NCBI GenBank assembly: GCA_964442495.1 | Contig: CAYTZN010000001.1 | Coordinates: 118,606 to 182,605 of the forward strand | DNA: 64,000 bases | Source of the DNA: CAYTZN01 sp964442495 | GTDB taxonomy: Bacteria > Pseudomonadota > Gammaproteobacteria > Legionellales > Legionellaceae | Direction: 5' to 3' | Part shown: positions 54,506 through 63,449 of the stretch, one piece after another | How positions within the stretch are numbered: the first letter of the stretch is position 1 | Layout: each line of letters starts with the position of its first letter | The notes under the pieces: model-generated | What the model saw: the letters and a program-made list of their open reading frames with translations, nothing else | Database searches by the model: none | What the model was told of the DNA's origin: nothing | Program-made: the position numbers and the translations under genes

Positions 54506-55423
54506 TTATATTATTTTCCCTGCATCAGAAGGCAGGTATAACCTCAAATTAAATAAACTATCCAATGAACCGAAAATGACGTAAACAGGCAACATCACGA
54601 ATGGCAACAACACAAGTGTTACCAACAATAGAAAAAGTGAACGCCAGGGTTTTTGCTTAGACAAAACATTAAAGCTTAAACTTAAGCCTGCAAGAAAAAA
54701 ATAGAACACCAGCATTGGTAAAAGACACATTGCAAACACGCTTTGATAGTGAGCTGCAATAAAGACTACAACCAATAACAAAAATCCTACCTTATCAGCA
54801 CGAAACGCTAATGCTTCGCGTTTAAAGCCTCCAGGATAAAAAAGTTGCGATTGCACCGCTCGAGCTAGCACTAATGACATGCCTGCTGAAACAACAAGCC
54901 CAATAGCTTGCAAGCCCAGCAAATAACTAGCCAGAATCATGGGATTCAAACTGGTTTTGTCGTTAATAATAGCTAACAGTGCACTTTCACTTTGTATCTC
55001 ACGAAGCGCTGCTTGCAAATACAAGTACTGTGCCATGATAAAATCTGGCATAAGACTCTGCACTAACAGCATGACGACAACGGCTTGGAGAAAAAAAACA
55101 CCGGCAACAGCCCGCCAACTGATGGTTAAATGCAACACATATGCTGCTAAATAGCAGGGAATAAATGTCAATAGCGCATTAACCAAAGCCATTGAGACTG
55201 ATATGTACACAAGGGAGGAAACTATTTGGGACATTATCCCCCAACACAGTAACCACCCCCCTGCTCGCCAACCTTTTCTTAATGTTACCAACGCCACAAT
55301 GGCTACAGATAGCCATGCGGTGTAAGGTAACAATGCTAGAAAAACAACACTCAATAACGCATGCCGTTTATTTTCTAGCAGAGATGTTCCCTGACTACGA
55401 ATAAATTCGCTCACCCGAGTCAT
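54506..55423 (-). CDS. DUF2232-like polytopic membrane protein of the rpsR-rplI locus
   Basis: The 305-residue protein has about eight hydrophobic helices and no known catalytic motif. A membrane protein of this kind, in the DUF2232 family, sits between rpsR and rplI in many gammaproteobacteria. It starts two bases after the rpsR stop, and its own stop is 13 bases before rplI, so it is co-transcribed. The function is not established. Confidence 0.75.
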   Translation of the reverse strand: MTRVSEFIRSQGTSLLENKRHALLSVVFLALLPYTAWLSVAIVALVTLRKGWRAGGWLLCWGIMSQIVSSLVYISVSMALVNALLTFIPCYLAAYVLHLTISWRAVAGVFFLQAVVVMLLVQSLMPDFIMAQYLYLQAALREIQSESALLAIINDKTSLNPMILASYLLGLQAIGLVVSAGMSLVLARAVQSQLFYPGGFKREALAFRADKVGFLLLVVVFIAAHYQSVFAMCLLPMLVFYFFLAGLSLSFNVLSKQKPWRSLFLLLVTLVLLPFVMLPVYVIFGSLDSLFNLRLYLPSDAGKII

Positions 55424-55425
55424 TT

Positions 55426-55653
55426 TTATTTATGGCTATCGCAATACGGCAGCAAACCTATAAATCTTGCATGCTTGATGGCTTTAGCTAACTGACGTTG
55501 AAAACGTGTTTGTATACCTGTGATACGGCTAGGTACAATTTTACCTGTTTCAGAGATGTAATTTTTTAACATGTTCACATCTTTGTAATCAACTTCATTT
55601 GCTCCATCGGCAGTAAACCGACACATTTTTTTACGACGAAAATATACTGACAT
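55426..55653 (-). CDS. rpsR: 30S ribosomal protein S18
   Basis: S18 binds with S6 to the platform of the small subunit. The 75-residue protein has the conserved sequence DVNMLKNYISETGKIVPSRI followed by TGIQTRFQRQLAKAIKHAR. The length is normal. It is 13 bases from rpsF. Confidence 0.97.
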   Translation of the reverse strand: MSVYFRRKKMCRFTADGANEVDYKDVNMLKNYISETGKIVPSRITGIQTRFQRQLAKAIKHARFIGLLPYCDSHK

Positions 55654-55666
55654 TAAATGCTCTCCA

Positions 55667-56005
55667 TTAAGCTGCGCGCGTTTCTTTTTCTTTCTTCATC
55701 ATGACTGATTCACTAGAAATCGCAAATCGTTGAACCATGACCAAGTTTCTTAAAATAGCATAGTTAAATTTTAATTCTGTTTTTAATTCATCAAGCGAGG
55801 ACTGATTACATTCGATGTTTAATAGAATATAGTGTGCTTTATGAACATCATTGATAGGATAAGCAAGCTGTCTGCGGCCCCAATCTTCTTTGCGATGAAT
55901 AACGCCTTCATGCTTGCTGATGATCCCTTCATAGCGCTCAACCATTGCTGGAACTTGCTCGCTTTGATCAGGGTGCACAAGAAACACGATTTCGTAATGT
56001 CTCAT
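55667..56005 (-). CDS. rpsF: 30S ribosomal protein S6
   Basis: S6 is the partner of S18. The 112-residue protein starts MRHYEIVFLVHPDQSEQVP and shows EDWGRRQLAYPINDVHKAHY and LKFNYAILRNLVM. It begins the operon, and an aaggaga site precedes ATG 56005. Confidence 0.97.
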   Translation of the reverse strand: MRHYEIVFLVHPDQSEQVPAMVERYEGIISKHEGVIHRKEDWGRRQLAYPINDVHKAHYILLNIECNQSSLDELKTELKFNYAILRNLVMVQRFAISSESVMMKKEKETRAA

Positions 56006-56155
56006 GGTATCTCCTTTTGGATTATAGCCTTCCAGAAATAGTATTCGTGGTAAGGCAAGGTTTTAAAAACATCCCATCATAACCCATTTACCAAATGCGA
56101 GCAATTTTTTGATCTATTTTTGCCAAATCCTAGGCGCATGAACACAGCTAGAATA

Positions 56156-56184
56156 TTGCATTTTTTACAACAATAAGTTATAAC
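56156..56184 (+). promoter_or_regulatory. Sigma-70-type promoter of the CsrA-like gene
   Basis: A -35 element ttgcat (56156-56161) and a -10 element tataac (56179-56184) are separated by exactly 17 bases, 28 bases before ATG 56212. The aagg ribosome site is at 56200-56203. The match and spacing are close to the sigma-70 consensus. Confidence 0.6.
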
Positions 56185-56211
56185 ATATTAAAAAATAACA
56201 AGGTTTTTTTC

Positions 56212-56406
56212 ATGAACATCGTAACCATTTCATTTGAGGAACCCCTTATCATCTCTGTAGATGGGGAAATTGTTCAATTAGTTGCCTTCAAAACCCAAGA
56301 GCATGGTAATATCAAACTTGGTGTGCAAGCACCACTTTCTATCAACGTGCATCGCGAAGAGATCTACAATGCTATTAAAGAAAAGCAGCAAGCCATTATC
56401 GAATAA
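56212..56406 (+). CDS. Divergent CsrA-family RNA-binding protein
   Basis: CsrA dimers bind GGA motifs in mRNA leaders and control translation; Legionella carries several paralogues. The 64-residue protein aligns along its length with CsrA: the beta-strand core (IKLGVQAPLSINVHREEIYNAI) is well kept, including the RNA-binding Arg of HREEI. The N-terminus (MNIVTISFEEPLIISVDGE) lacks the usual LxLTRRxGE segment, so the other conserved Arg (Arg6) is missing. It precedes the PAP2 gene by 16 bases. It could bind RNA differently, or act by forming heterodimers with the main CsrA. Confidence 0.8.
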   Translation: MNIVTISFEEPLIISVDGEIVQLVAFKTQEHGNIKLGVQAPLSINVHREEIYNAIKEKQQAIIE

Positions 56407-56422
56407 TGATTGATTGATACTC

Positions 56423-57340
56423 ATGAAGAAAAATCAATTTATTCTGTCAATTGCTCTAATTTTATCACTTCTATCTTGCACTGCTCTTTCTGTTAATTAT
56501 TTTATCTTTAAATACCCGGGGAATAATTATTTCCCCCCTCAAACTGTATACATTCTGCTTATTTTAATTTTGATGTACATAGGCTTGTTGTTACAATTTG
56601 GTCCAAACAGTTTTTACACCAAATCACTTAGAGAAATACTCTATTTTTTTATGGTGATGACAATCATAGGATTAGCCTCTAACGCGGCTCAATACACACC
56701 TTTTGATACGATCGATCAACACATTCTTAAACTCGAAGCATCTTTGCACATTAACAATAGCGAAATTCTGGCATGGACTCATACAAAACCCTCATTTAAA
56801 GCCGTTTTGGAATTTATTTATGATACCTTGCCCTATCAAATGGTTTATATCCCGCTACTCACCATTGCAACCAAACGATTTGCCATTGTTCGAGAATATT
56901 ATTTTTTACTCGTTTTTAGCACGCTGATTGGATTTACCTTTTATTATTTTTTTCCAACAACAGGGCCCGCAAGTGTTATCGATAGCCTTTATTATAGTGA
57001 AGGACAAAGGGCGACAGGGCTTAAATTCCTACAACTTCATGAGCATCTCCAACCCACAACAATGGAAGGCGGAATGATAGCTTTTCCTTCTTATCATGTT
57101 ATTTGGGCATGGTTATGCCTCTATTTATTAAAAGACCTTCCGCTTCTCTTTAAAATACTGTTACCTATTAATGTGTTACTAGCGATGTCTTGTGTCTTAT
57201 TAGGGTGGCATTATCCTATTGATATTTTGGGTAGCATTATTGTTATTCTTATGACCCATGGCGCCTACTATTTTATTCATATAAAGGCTATAAAAAATAC
57301 ATTAAACCCTGCACCAAATCTTTACCTGACACCGCCATAA
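56423..57340 (+). CDS. PAP2-superfamily inositolphosphotransferase-like membrane protein
   Basis: I chose ATG 56423, giving 305 residues. The protein has about six membrane helices and the lipid-phosphatase motifs in the form seen in Aur1/Ipt1-like inositolphosphoryltransferases: FFPTTGPAS, FPSYHVIWAW and LLGWHYPIDILG (catalytic His residues in PSYH and GWHYPID). Enzymes of this type remove or transfer a lipid-linked phosphate head group. Whether it makes phosphatidylinositol-type sphingolipids or only dephosphorylates a lipid is unknown. It may share the promoter of the CsrA-like gene. Confidence 0.83.
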   Translation: MKKNQFILSIALILSLLSCTALSVNYFIFKYPGNNYFPPQTVYILLILILMYIGLLLQFGPNSFYTKSLREILYFFMVMTIIGLASNAAQYTPFDTIDQHILKLEASLHINNSEILAWTHTKPSFKAVLEFIYDTLPYQMVYIPLLTIATKRFAIVREYYFLLVFSTLIGFTFYYFFPTTGPASVIDSLYYSEGQRATGLKFLQLHEHLQPTTMEGGMIAFPSYHVIWAWLCLYLLKDLPLLFKILLPINVLLAMSCVLLGWHYPIDILGSIIVILMTHGAYYFIHIKAIKNTLNPAPNLYLTPP

Positions 57341-57496
57341 TTTTCCAGATAACATTTTAAATGACATGTTCTCTGTGTTCGTTAAATATCCATGTGCCTT
57401 GGCTTTTCTGAGACACATAGAAATCTTCTTCAATACATCTGACAAGCTAAGGGGTCAGTCATTTGGAACTCAATTGACTATAATTCTCTTTAGGGT

Positions 57497-58354
57497 CTAT
57501 TGACCACTGAAGATATTAAACTCATTAGACTCTTCAGCGTCACCAAAGCTTGCAAACTTTGGAGTTGAAAAAAAAGATTGAGAAGAATGCGTCTCTAAAC
57601 GATGATAAAGATGATGGCTATGTTTAGATTTTTCTTTAGGCCATGTTCCACTGGAAACGGACTCAGTTTGGATCTCAGACTTTCCCTTTTTTTGCAGTTC
57701 TCTCCATATCCAATAGCTCTCTATTTCTTCAGGTGATAGCTCCATCGTCAAAAATGCACTAAAGTGTGGGTCGTCTTTTTCAGGGGCATCTGAGGAGTAA
57801 GTCTCCTCTAAAGATTGTGCTTTTCCACTGGACGCGCTCCTCTCCTGCATTATCGTTTCTTCAGTGCCTATTTGTGAAGTGCTTGCCTCAAAATATCTTG
57901 CTGTTTTTTCAATTAACTCGTTTGTTTTTAGAAGCAATTGCTCCGTTTCAATTTGATGACGATTAACTATATCTTTTTGTATAATATTTCTTAACGCAGG
58001 TATTCTACTTGGAGGATATTTCATGCCCATATATATACATGTTGCATTTAAAACTTCCAATCCTTTCGTTAAAGTAACCAGGTCAACAGATTGAATATTA
58101 TCAAGACTACAATCTATAAATGAGACAAATAAATTCTCTTCCTTTATATCTTTTCTGATTATCCCAAGCAACTGCAAGAAATTTTCAACCATGATAGAAC
58201 CTTTTTGGCGCCAGAGGGTTTTGGGTGTAGACATCATTTTGAATGTTACTTGAACCTCATGGTTTTTTTCTAAGTTGCTAACGATAAGCTCAGCCTTTTC
58301 TGGCATTTTCGCTTTAACTAAAAACTGTTCCCAATTAGCATCAATGGTAAGCAT
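57497..58354 (-). CDS. Unknown 285-residue protein, possible effector
   Basis: No family recognised. The first 125 residues look folded (alternating strands and helices, no signal peptide). A helical segment (NRHQIETEQLLLKTNELIEK) and a Ser/Glu-rich, probably disordered tail follow. The end is acidic and polar (GDAEESNEFNIFSGQ), which resembles the glutamate-rich C-terminal signal seen on Dot/Icm substrates, but this is weak evidence. It stands alone between the PAP2 gene (convergent) and an L,D-transpeptidase. Confidence 0.6.
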   Translation of the reverse strand: MLTIDANWEQFLVKAKMPEKAELIVSNLEKNHEVQVTFKMMSTPKTLWRQKGSIMVENFLQLLGIIRKDIKEENLFVSFIDCSLDNIQSVDLVTLTKGLEVLNATCIYMGMKYPPSRIPALRNIIQKDIVNRHQIETEQLLLKTNELIEKTARYFEASTSQIGTEETIMQERSASSGKAQSLEETYSSDAPEKDDPHFSAFLTMELSPEEIESYWIWRELQKKGKSEIQTESVSSGTWPKEKSKHSHHLYHRLETHSSQSFFSTPKFASFGDAEESNEFNIFSGQ

Positions 58355-58514
58355 TTAGATCTCCATTCTCAAAACATTACTTGGACAGCAATTATAACAA
58401 AAAAATCGATATAGCAAATATTTGGTCTAAATGAAGAGATAAAACAAATGCACAGGATTCCTGAGCCATTACTCGATATTTAAATTTAAGTCCATTAACT
58501 ATATTGTCATTCAG

Positions 58515-59267
58515 TTAGTATTTTATATTAACAATTCGCACAGAGGTCCCTAAAGGAACAAGGTCGAAGAGGTATTCAATATCATCGGGTAGCATTCGAA
58601 TGCAACCTGCACTCACACGTTCGCCCACACCATTAGGGTTATTTGTGCCATGGATCAAGTAACTAGGCCAGCCCAAGCGAAATGCATGCTTTCCCAATGG
58701 GCTATGAGGACCCGCAGGAAAAGCATCAGGTAGTAGAACACCTTTTTTAGCAGCATGTTTAAGAACATTAGCCGTGGGCCGCCACGAAGGATTTCTCTCC
58801 TTTGCAATAATTTTGGTTACCCCAAGAGGCGTGCTCCAGCCTTTACGACCAATACCTACAGGGTAGGTCATGACCACGTTGTCATGTTCAGGAAAAAAAT
58901 ACAGTCGAAACTCAGCGAGATTAATCACTACACCCCGACGAGAAACAGGCGGTAATTTATATTGAGACGGTATTAGCAAACGCACGTTTGGCGATAACGG
59001 TGTATTAGGGGCAATGTTAGGATTGGCACGAGTCATTTCATGATAGCCCATGTCATAACGCAGTCCGACATCAACCAAGGTTTCTCCAGCAGCGGGATAT
59101 ACGTATTCTGTTTCACCAATAATATCGCCCGAAGGTGGTATTACCCACGTGGTTGCATACGAGATATTAAAAAAAAATAAACGAATTCCAATAATAGAAA
59201 ATAGCGCTTGTCTACTCCATTGTGGCCCAATAGCACCACAACGAAGAAAGAAAAGGCCCTTGCTCAT
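58515..59267 (-). CDS. Exported L,D-transpeptidase (ErfK/YbiS-like) with LysM-like domain
   Basis: The 250-residue protein has a signal-anchor segment (about residues 20-40), a LysM-like wall-binding region (AAGETLVDVGLRYDMGYHEM, NPNIAPNTPL) and a YkuD catalytic domain with HGTNNPNGVG and SAGCIRMLPDD (catalytic Cys). The order LysM then YkuD is that of E. coli ErfK/YbiS, which attach lipoprotein or make 3-3 cross-links in peptidoglycan. It starts five bases after the fadJ stop, probably the same transcript. Confidence 0.92.
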   Translation of the reverse strand: MSKGLFFLRCGAIGPQWSRQALFSIIGIRLFFFNISYATTWVIPPSGDIIGETEYVYPAAGETLVDVGLRYDMGYHEMTRANPNIAPNTPLSPNVRLLIPSQYKLPPVSRRGVVINLAEFRLYFFPEHDNVVMTYPVGIGRKGWSTPLGVTKIIAKERNPSWRPTANVLKHAAKKGVLLPDAFPAGPHSPLGKHAFRLGWPSYLIHGTNNPNGVGERVSAGCIRMLPDDIEYLFDLVPLGTSVRIVNIKY

Positions 59268-59271
59268 CTAT

Positions 59272-61293
59272 TTACAACCCCGTATCGGCTTTAAACCGAC
59301 CACCATATTGGGTTTCAAGCTTTGTAAAAAGAGCATTTAATTTGTCATGACCAAACTGATCAGCATAATGCATTGGTCCACCTCTAAAAGGTGCAAACCC
59401 CGCACCAAAAATCATGCCTGCATCCAGCAAATCACTGTCCGCCACAACCCCTTCTCGCAAACAGGCAGCGGCTTCATTCACCATACGTAAAATCAAACGC
59501 TGAGCAATTTCGTCATTTCCAGCAGTGTTAGTTACTTTTTCTTTTACAGGTTTACCGTTTTTATAGCGATAAAACCCTTCCCCTGATTTACGACCAAGCT
59601 TACCGGTTTGCACCAAAAGGTGTAATTTTTCAGGAACAGCACCACCGAAATGAGCTGTTAAGTTTTGAGCAACCGCCAAACAAACATCAATACCAACCGT
59701 ATCAGCAAGTTCGACGGGCCCCATCATCATACCAAATGACAACGCAGCATCATCGATAACCTCAGGCTGGTAGCCTTCGCTCAATAATTGCACGCATTCC
59801 ATGAGATAAGGCATTAACACCCGGTTCACCAAAAAGCCAGGACTTGAACGGACCGGCAATGGCAATCGACCAATTTGATTAACAAAAGCAGCCGCTTGAT
59901 CGCTAATGTCTTTTGACGTTTTCTTGCTGCTCACCACTTCAACCAGTTCCATTTTAGAAACAGGATTAAAGAAATGGATACCGACCAAGCGATTAGGGTT
60001 TGTCATTATCTGGCTAATTTCATCTAAAGGAATACTAGACGTGTTCGTAGCAATAATAGCCGTGAGTTTTGCTCGCTCCTCTACCGCTTTCATGATGGAT
60101 TGTTTAACGTCTAAATTTTCAAAGACCGCCTCAATGATAACGTCCGCTCGTGACACCCCATCGCCATTTGGATCAGGCATTAAATTATCCATAGCCGCTT
60201 GGATAAGGCGCGGCTTGCGCAATTTTTTCTTAAAGAGCTGGTGCGCACGTCCAATAGCGGGTGCAATCTGATGGTATGATTTATCTTGCAATGTGACTTT
60301 CAATCCTTTTAATGCACACCATGCTGCAATATCACCACCCATAATGCCTGCACCAATCACGTGAACATGTTTTGCTTTAAAGTCACTTTTTTTCGCAAAA
60401 CCCTTCATACGCTCACGTAGCAAAAACGCACGAATAAGATTTGTAGCAGTATCACCTTGAGTGATAAGTTGCTCTACAGAGTCAGCTTCTTTTAAGTAGG
60501 CGCGCTCGTCAAATCCGCCTTCTTTTTCCCAAAGATCAATCATCGCGTTAGGTGCTGGATAATGCTCTTTTCTAATTTTTTTTGCGACCGTGCTTCGCAT
60601 TAATTTAGCAAGCAAACTACGAGCCCAAGAGTAATTGCTTAAAGACTGAATAAAACTTGGCTTGTGTTTTGCTGGTTTATTTGTAATAAAATAAACAGCA
60701 GCTCGACTAAGCTGCCTAAGTGGAACAACATCATCCACAATACCAAGGCTTTTGGCCCTAGAAGCAGAAAGCCCTCTGCCAGTTAAAATCACTTCGGACA
60801 TGGCATGAAAACCACCAATTAATCGAGGTAACCTTACTGTTCCGCCCCAACCGGGATGGATACCTAACATCACTTCAGGTAAACCAATTCTCGTGTCTTT
60901 ATCATCAGTAGCGATTCGATAATCACAGGCTAAAGCCAGCTCCAGCCCCCCACCTAAGCAAAAGCCATCAATCATCGCGACCGTTGGTATGGACAATGAC
61001 TCCAAATAAGAAAAAACAGCCTGTCCCTTTCTCAAAAAATCAACCGCTAATGAGGGATGGTCAAACTGTGAGAATGCCGCAATGTCTGCTCCAGCAATAA
61101 ATCCTTTGCGTTTACAGGAATAAATAATCAACCCTTTTGCATCATTGATTTGAGAAACTTCATGCAATAAACCACTTAACTCATCTAGCACCTCATCATT
61201 GATGGTATTAACCGCTGCATTTCGTCTATCAAAACCCAACCAAACAATGTTAGAAGCATCCGTTTTTATTTGCCAATGTTTATAATTACTCAT
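59272..61293 (-). CDS. fadJ: Fatty acid oxidation complex alpha subunit (FadJ-like)
   Basis: This is a bifunctional enoyl-CoA hydratase and 3-hydroxyacyl-CoA dehydrogenase of beta-oxidation. The 673-residue protein has an N-terminal crotonase domain (GFIAGADIAAF, GFCLGGGLELALACDYRIA, EVMLGIHPGWGGTVRLPRL) and an NAD-binding domain (VIGAGIMGGDIAAWCALKG, near residue 310). The dehydrogenase segments follow (NRLVGIHFFNPVSKMELVEV). It is a little shorter than E. coli FadJ (714). It overlaps fadI by eight bases. Confidence 0.93.
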   Translation of the reverse strand: MSNYKHWQIKTDASNIVWLGFDRRNAAVNTINDEVLDELSGLLHEVSQINDAKGLIIYSCKRKGFIAGADIAAFSQFDHPSLAVDFLRKGQAVFSYLESLSIPTVAMIDGFCLGGGLELALACDYRIATDDKDTRIGLPEVMLGIHPGWGGTVRLPRLIGGFHAMSEVILTGRGLSASRAKSLGIVDDVVPLRQLSRAAVYFITNKPAKHKPSFIQSLSNYSWARSLLAKLMRSTVAKKIRKEHYPAPNAMIDLWEKEGGFDERAYLKEADSVEQLITQGDTATNLIRAFLLRERMKGFAKKSDFKAKHVHVIGAGIMGGDIAAWCALKGLKVTLQDKSYHQIAPAIGRAHQLFKKKLRKPRLIQAAMDNLMPDPNGDGVSRADVIIEAVFENLDVKQSIMKAVEERAKLTAIIATNTSSIPLDEISQIMTNPNRLVGIHFFNPVSKMELVEVVSSKKTSKDISDQAAAFVNQIGRLPLPVRSSPGFLVNRVLMPYLMECVQLLSEGYQPEVIDDAALSFGMMMGPVELADTVGIDVCLAVAQNLTAHFGGAVPEKLHLLVQTGKLGRKSGEGFYRYKNGKPVKEKVTNTAGNDEIAQRLILRMVNEAAACLREGVVADSDLLDAGMIFGAGFAPFRGGPMHYADQFGHDKLNALFTKLETQYGGRFKADTGL

Positions 61294-62605
61294 GTCCTTT
61301 TACCTCAGTCACTCGCTCTAAATACACTGCACCACCTTGACCACCACCAATACAAATAGTAGCCATTCCTCGTTTTCCGTTGTTGTGTTGTAAATTTTGT
61401 AACACGTGCAAAATAATACGCGCGCCACTTGCGCCAATAGGATGCCCTGTAGCAATAGCACCACCATCCTGATTGACTGCAGCTAAGGATGGGGCCCCCA
61501 TGGCTTCACTCAAGCCTAAGTGGGTCTGACAATAATCATTGTCATTCCATGCGGCTAAACAGCCTAATACTTGTGCAGCAAAGGCTTCGTTGATTTCCCA
61601 GCAGTCAAAATCTTGTGGTTTTAACTGATGGCGTTGCATGATAGGTGTTGCTGCATGTACTGGCCCCAACCCCATTTGAGCAGGGTCAAGTGCGGCCCAT
61701 TCTGAATCAACAATTCGTCCCATTACCTTTAGGCCATGTTTACGGACGGCATCTGCACTTGCTAGAAGTAATAGACATGCGCCATCAGTAATTTGTGAGC
61801 TATTTCCCGCGGTGACCATGCCATATTTTTTATCAAAAAAAGGTTTTAAATTGGCAAGTTTCTCTACGGATGAATCAGAGCGCATACCATCGTCTTCTGC
61901 ATACACGCGCCCTTTACTATCAATCATGGGTACAACTTCTCCCATACGCCCTTCGGCCCAGGCTCGTGCTAATCGATGATGACTGTCACAAGCAAATTGA
62001 TCCATTTGCATGCGGCTAATGTTAAATCGATAAGCTATTTTTTCAGCCGTCTGCCCCATGTTTAATCCAACTATAGGGTCAGTTAAACCTCTTAAAAGTG
62101 CTATAACAGGAGCAAGGTAGGAGGGTCGAAATTGGGTTAATAATCCTGCGCGTTGTCCTACTGTTTTTGCACTAAACCAACGTGCCAACCATGCGGCCAT
62201 TTGTTGATTAAACAATAAAGGTGCGTGGCTCATTGCATCAGTACCACCGGCCAAAACAATCTCACTTCTACCACTAGCAATTTGCATTGCCGCATTATCA
62301 ATAGACTGCATGCCTGAGGCACAATTTCGCATCACGGTAAAAGCTGGCACTCGGTTTCCACAACCTAAGCGAAGCGCTATTATTCGGGCAATGTTTGCTT
62401 CATCAGGTCCAGGCATGGCTGAGCCAATAATAACTTCATCGATTTCTGTTGCTGAAAAAGGCTGGCGATTAAGCAACGGCATTCCGGCGGCCACGGCCAA
62501 ATCAGAACCACTAAAAGGCCCCACCCCTTTGGCTTTTAAAAACGGCGTACGGCTTCCATCAACGACATAAACATCTCTACCATTTAAATTAGACTTGTGC
62601 TTCAT
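61286..62605 (-). CDS. fadI: Acetyl-CoA C-acyltransferase (FadI-like thiolase)
   Basis: This is the thiolase of beta-oxidation, releasing acetyl-CoA. I chose ATG 62605 because a strong aggagg site lies just upstream; the ATG at 62659 precedes that site. The 439-residue protein has the nucleophile Cys in MRNCASGMQSID, the His in GHPIGASGARI, and the second catalytic Cys in CIGGGQGGA. It is the first gene of the fadI-fadJ transcript. Confidence 0.94.
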   Translation of the reverse strand: MKHKSNLNGRDVYVVDGSRTPFLKAKGVGPFSGSDLAVAAGMPLLNRQPFSATEIDEVIIGSAMPGPDEANIARIIALRLGCGNRVPAFTVMRNCASGMQSIDNAAMQIASGRSEIVLAGGTDAMSHAPLLFNQQMAAWLARWFSAKTVGQRAGLLTQFRPSYLAPVIALLRGLTDPIVGLNMGQTAEKIAYRFNISRMQMDQFACDSHHRLARAWAEGRMGEVVPMIDSKGRVYAEDDGMRSDSSVEKLANLKPFFDKKYGMVTAGNSSQITDGACLLLLASADAVRKHGLKVMGRIVDSEWAALDPAQMGLGPVHAATPIMQRHQLKPQDFDCWEINEAFAAQVLGCLAAWNDNDYCQTHLGLSEAMGAPSLAAVNQDGGAIATGHPIGASGARIILHVLQNLQHNNGKRGMATICIGGGQGGAVYLERVTEVKGHE

Positions 62606-62820
62606 TGCTCCTCCTGAATAGTTGCCATTATTTCTAGCAACAGCTACACCTATTTGCATGTTTTAAAAAAAATACCTAAAGATAACAGTAATATGGATAT
62701 TTGGAAATCTTGATAATGAACATTCAGATAACACCGCAACGAATTATGATTAAATTAAATTTTAACGAACATCATGGTTGACGAAGATCGAATACCTGAT
62801 ATAATCCACGTCCATTGAAC

Positions 62821-62911
62821 GGAGAGGTGGCCGAGTGGTCGAAGGCGCTCCCCTGCTAAGGGAGTATGGGACAAAATCCCATCGAGGGTTCGAATCCCTC
62901 CCTCTCCGCCA
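62821..62911 (+). tRNA. tRNA-Ser (anticodon GCU)
   Basis: The 91-base gene has the acceptor stem ggagagg/cctctcc, a D-loop with ggccgagtggtc, an anticodon loop ctgctaa giving GCU, a long variable arm (class II), the T-loop ggttcgaatcc and an encoded CCA end. It reads AGC and AGU codons. It is eight bases before tRNA-Arg. Confidence 0.95.
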
Positions 62912-62918
62912 AATTAAT

Positions 62919-62995
62919 GCGCCCGTAGCTCAGTTGGATAGAGTATCTGGCTACGAACCAGGGGGTCGGAGGTTCGAATCCTTCCGGGCGCGCCA
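62919..62995 (+). tRNA. tRNA-Arg (anticodon ACG)
   Basis: The 77-base gene has the acceptor stem gcgcccg/cgggcgc, D-arm gctcagttggatagagt, an anticodon loop ctacgaa giving ACG (read as ICG after deamination), the T-arm ggaggttcgaatccttc and an encoded CCA. It is almost certainly processed from the same transcript as tRNA-Ser. Confidence 0.95.
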
Positions 62996-63008
62996 TATTT
63001 AAAGACAT

Positions 63009-63034
63009 ACGAGGGCCCATTAGGGCCCACTATG
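63009..63034 (+). terminator. Hairpin after the tRNA pair
   Basis: The sequence gggcccattagggccc (63013-63028) forms a six-base-pair GC stem with a four-base loop, 17 bases after tRNA-Arg. No U-tract follows, so it may be a processing or termination element of the tRNA transcript. Confidence 0.4.
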
Positions 63035-63092
63035 TTATCTAAAATCAAAATATTTATTATAGCCATTTTATCTGTATTTCAATGAATCCATC

Positions 63093-63449
63093 ATGACATC
63101 AATTTGCGTGTACCTCGGTGCTAATAGTGGAAATAACCCTACATTTCTACATTTAAAGAAGAAGCTGTTCTTTTAGGAAAAGAAATAGCTAGCGCAAACG
63201 CCACTTTAATTTATGGAGGCTCAAGCCTTGGACGAATTACACGTTGTCCAATCCATGCAAGAAAGAAAACAAAAAATGCAGGCACTTGCAGATTTTTTTG
63301 TTGTCATGCCTGGTGGGCTTGGCACACTAGAAGAAGCACTTGATACATGGAATGCAATTAAAATAGGCCTGTTCAATAAGCCCATGGGGTTTTTAAATAT
63401 TTTAGGTTTTTTTAATGAGTTATTTGCATTTATTAAAACCTGTGAATAA
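63093..63449 (+). pseudogene. Broken LOG-family (TIGR00730) gene
   Basis: Three frames together spell a LOG-family protein, the phosphoribohydrolase family related to cytokinin activation. First comes MTSICVYLGANSGNNPTF from ATG 63093. After a frameshift near 63147 comes FKEEAVLLGKEIASANATLI and YGGSSLG. After a deletion and another frame change come the ERKQKM motif and the diagnostic PGGLGTLEE (frame of 63213-63449). The internal part between YGGSSLG and the substrate loop is missing. The gene is not functional. Confidence 0.8.
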
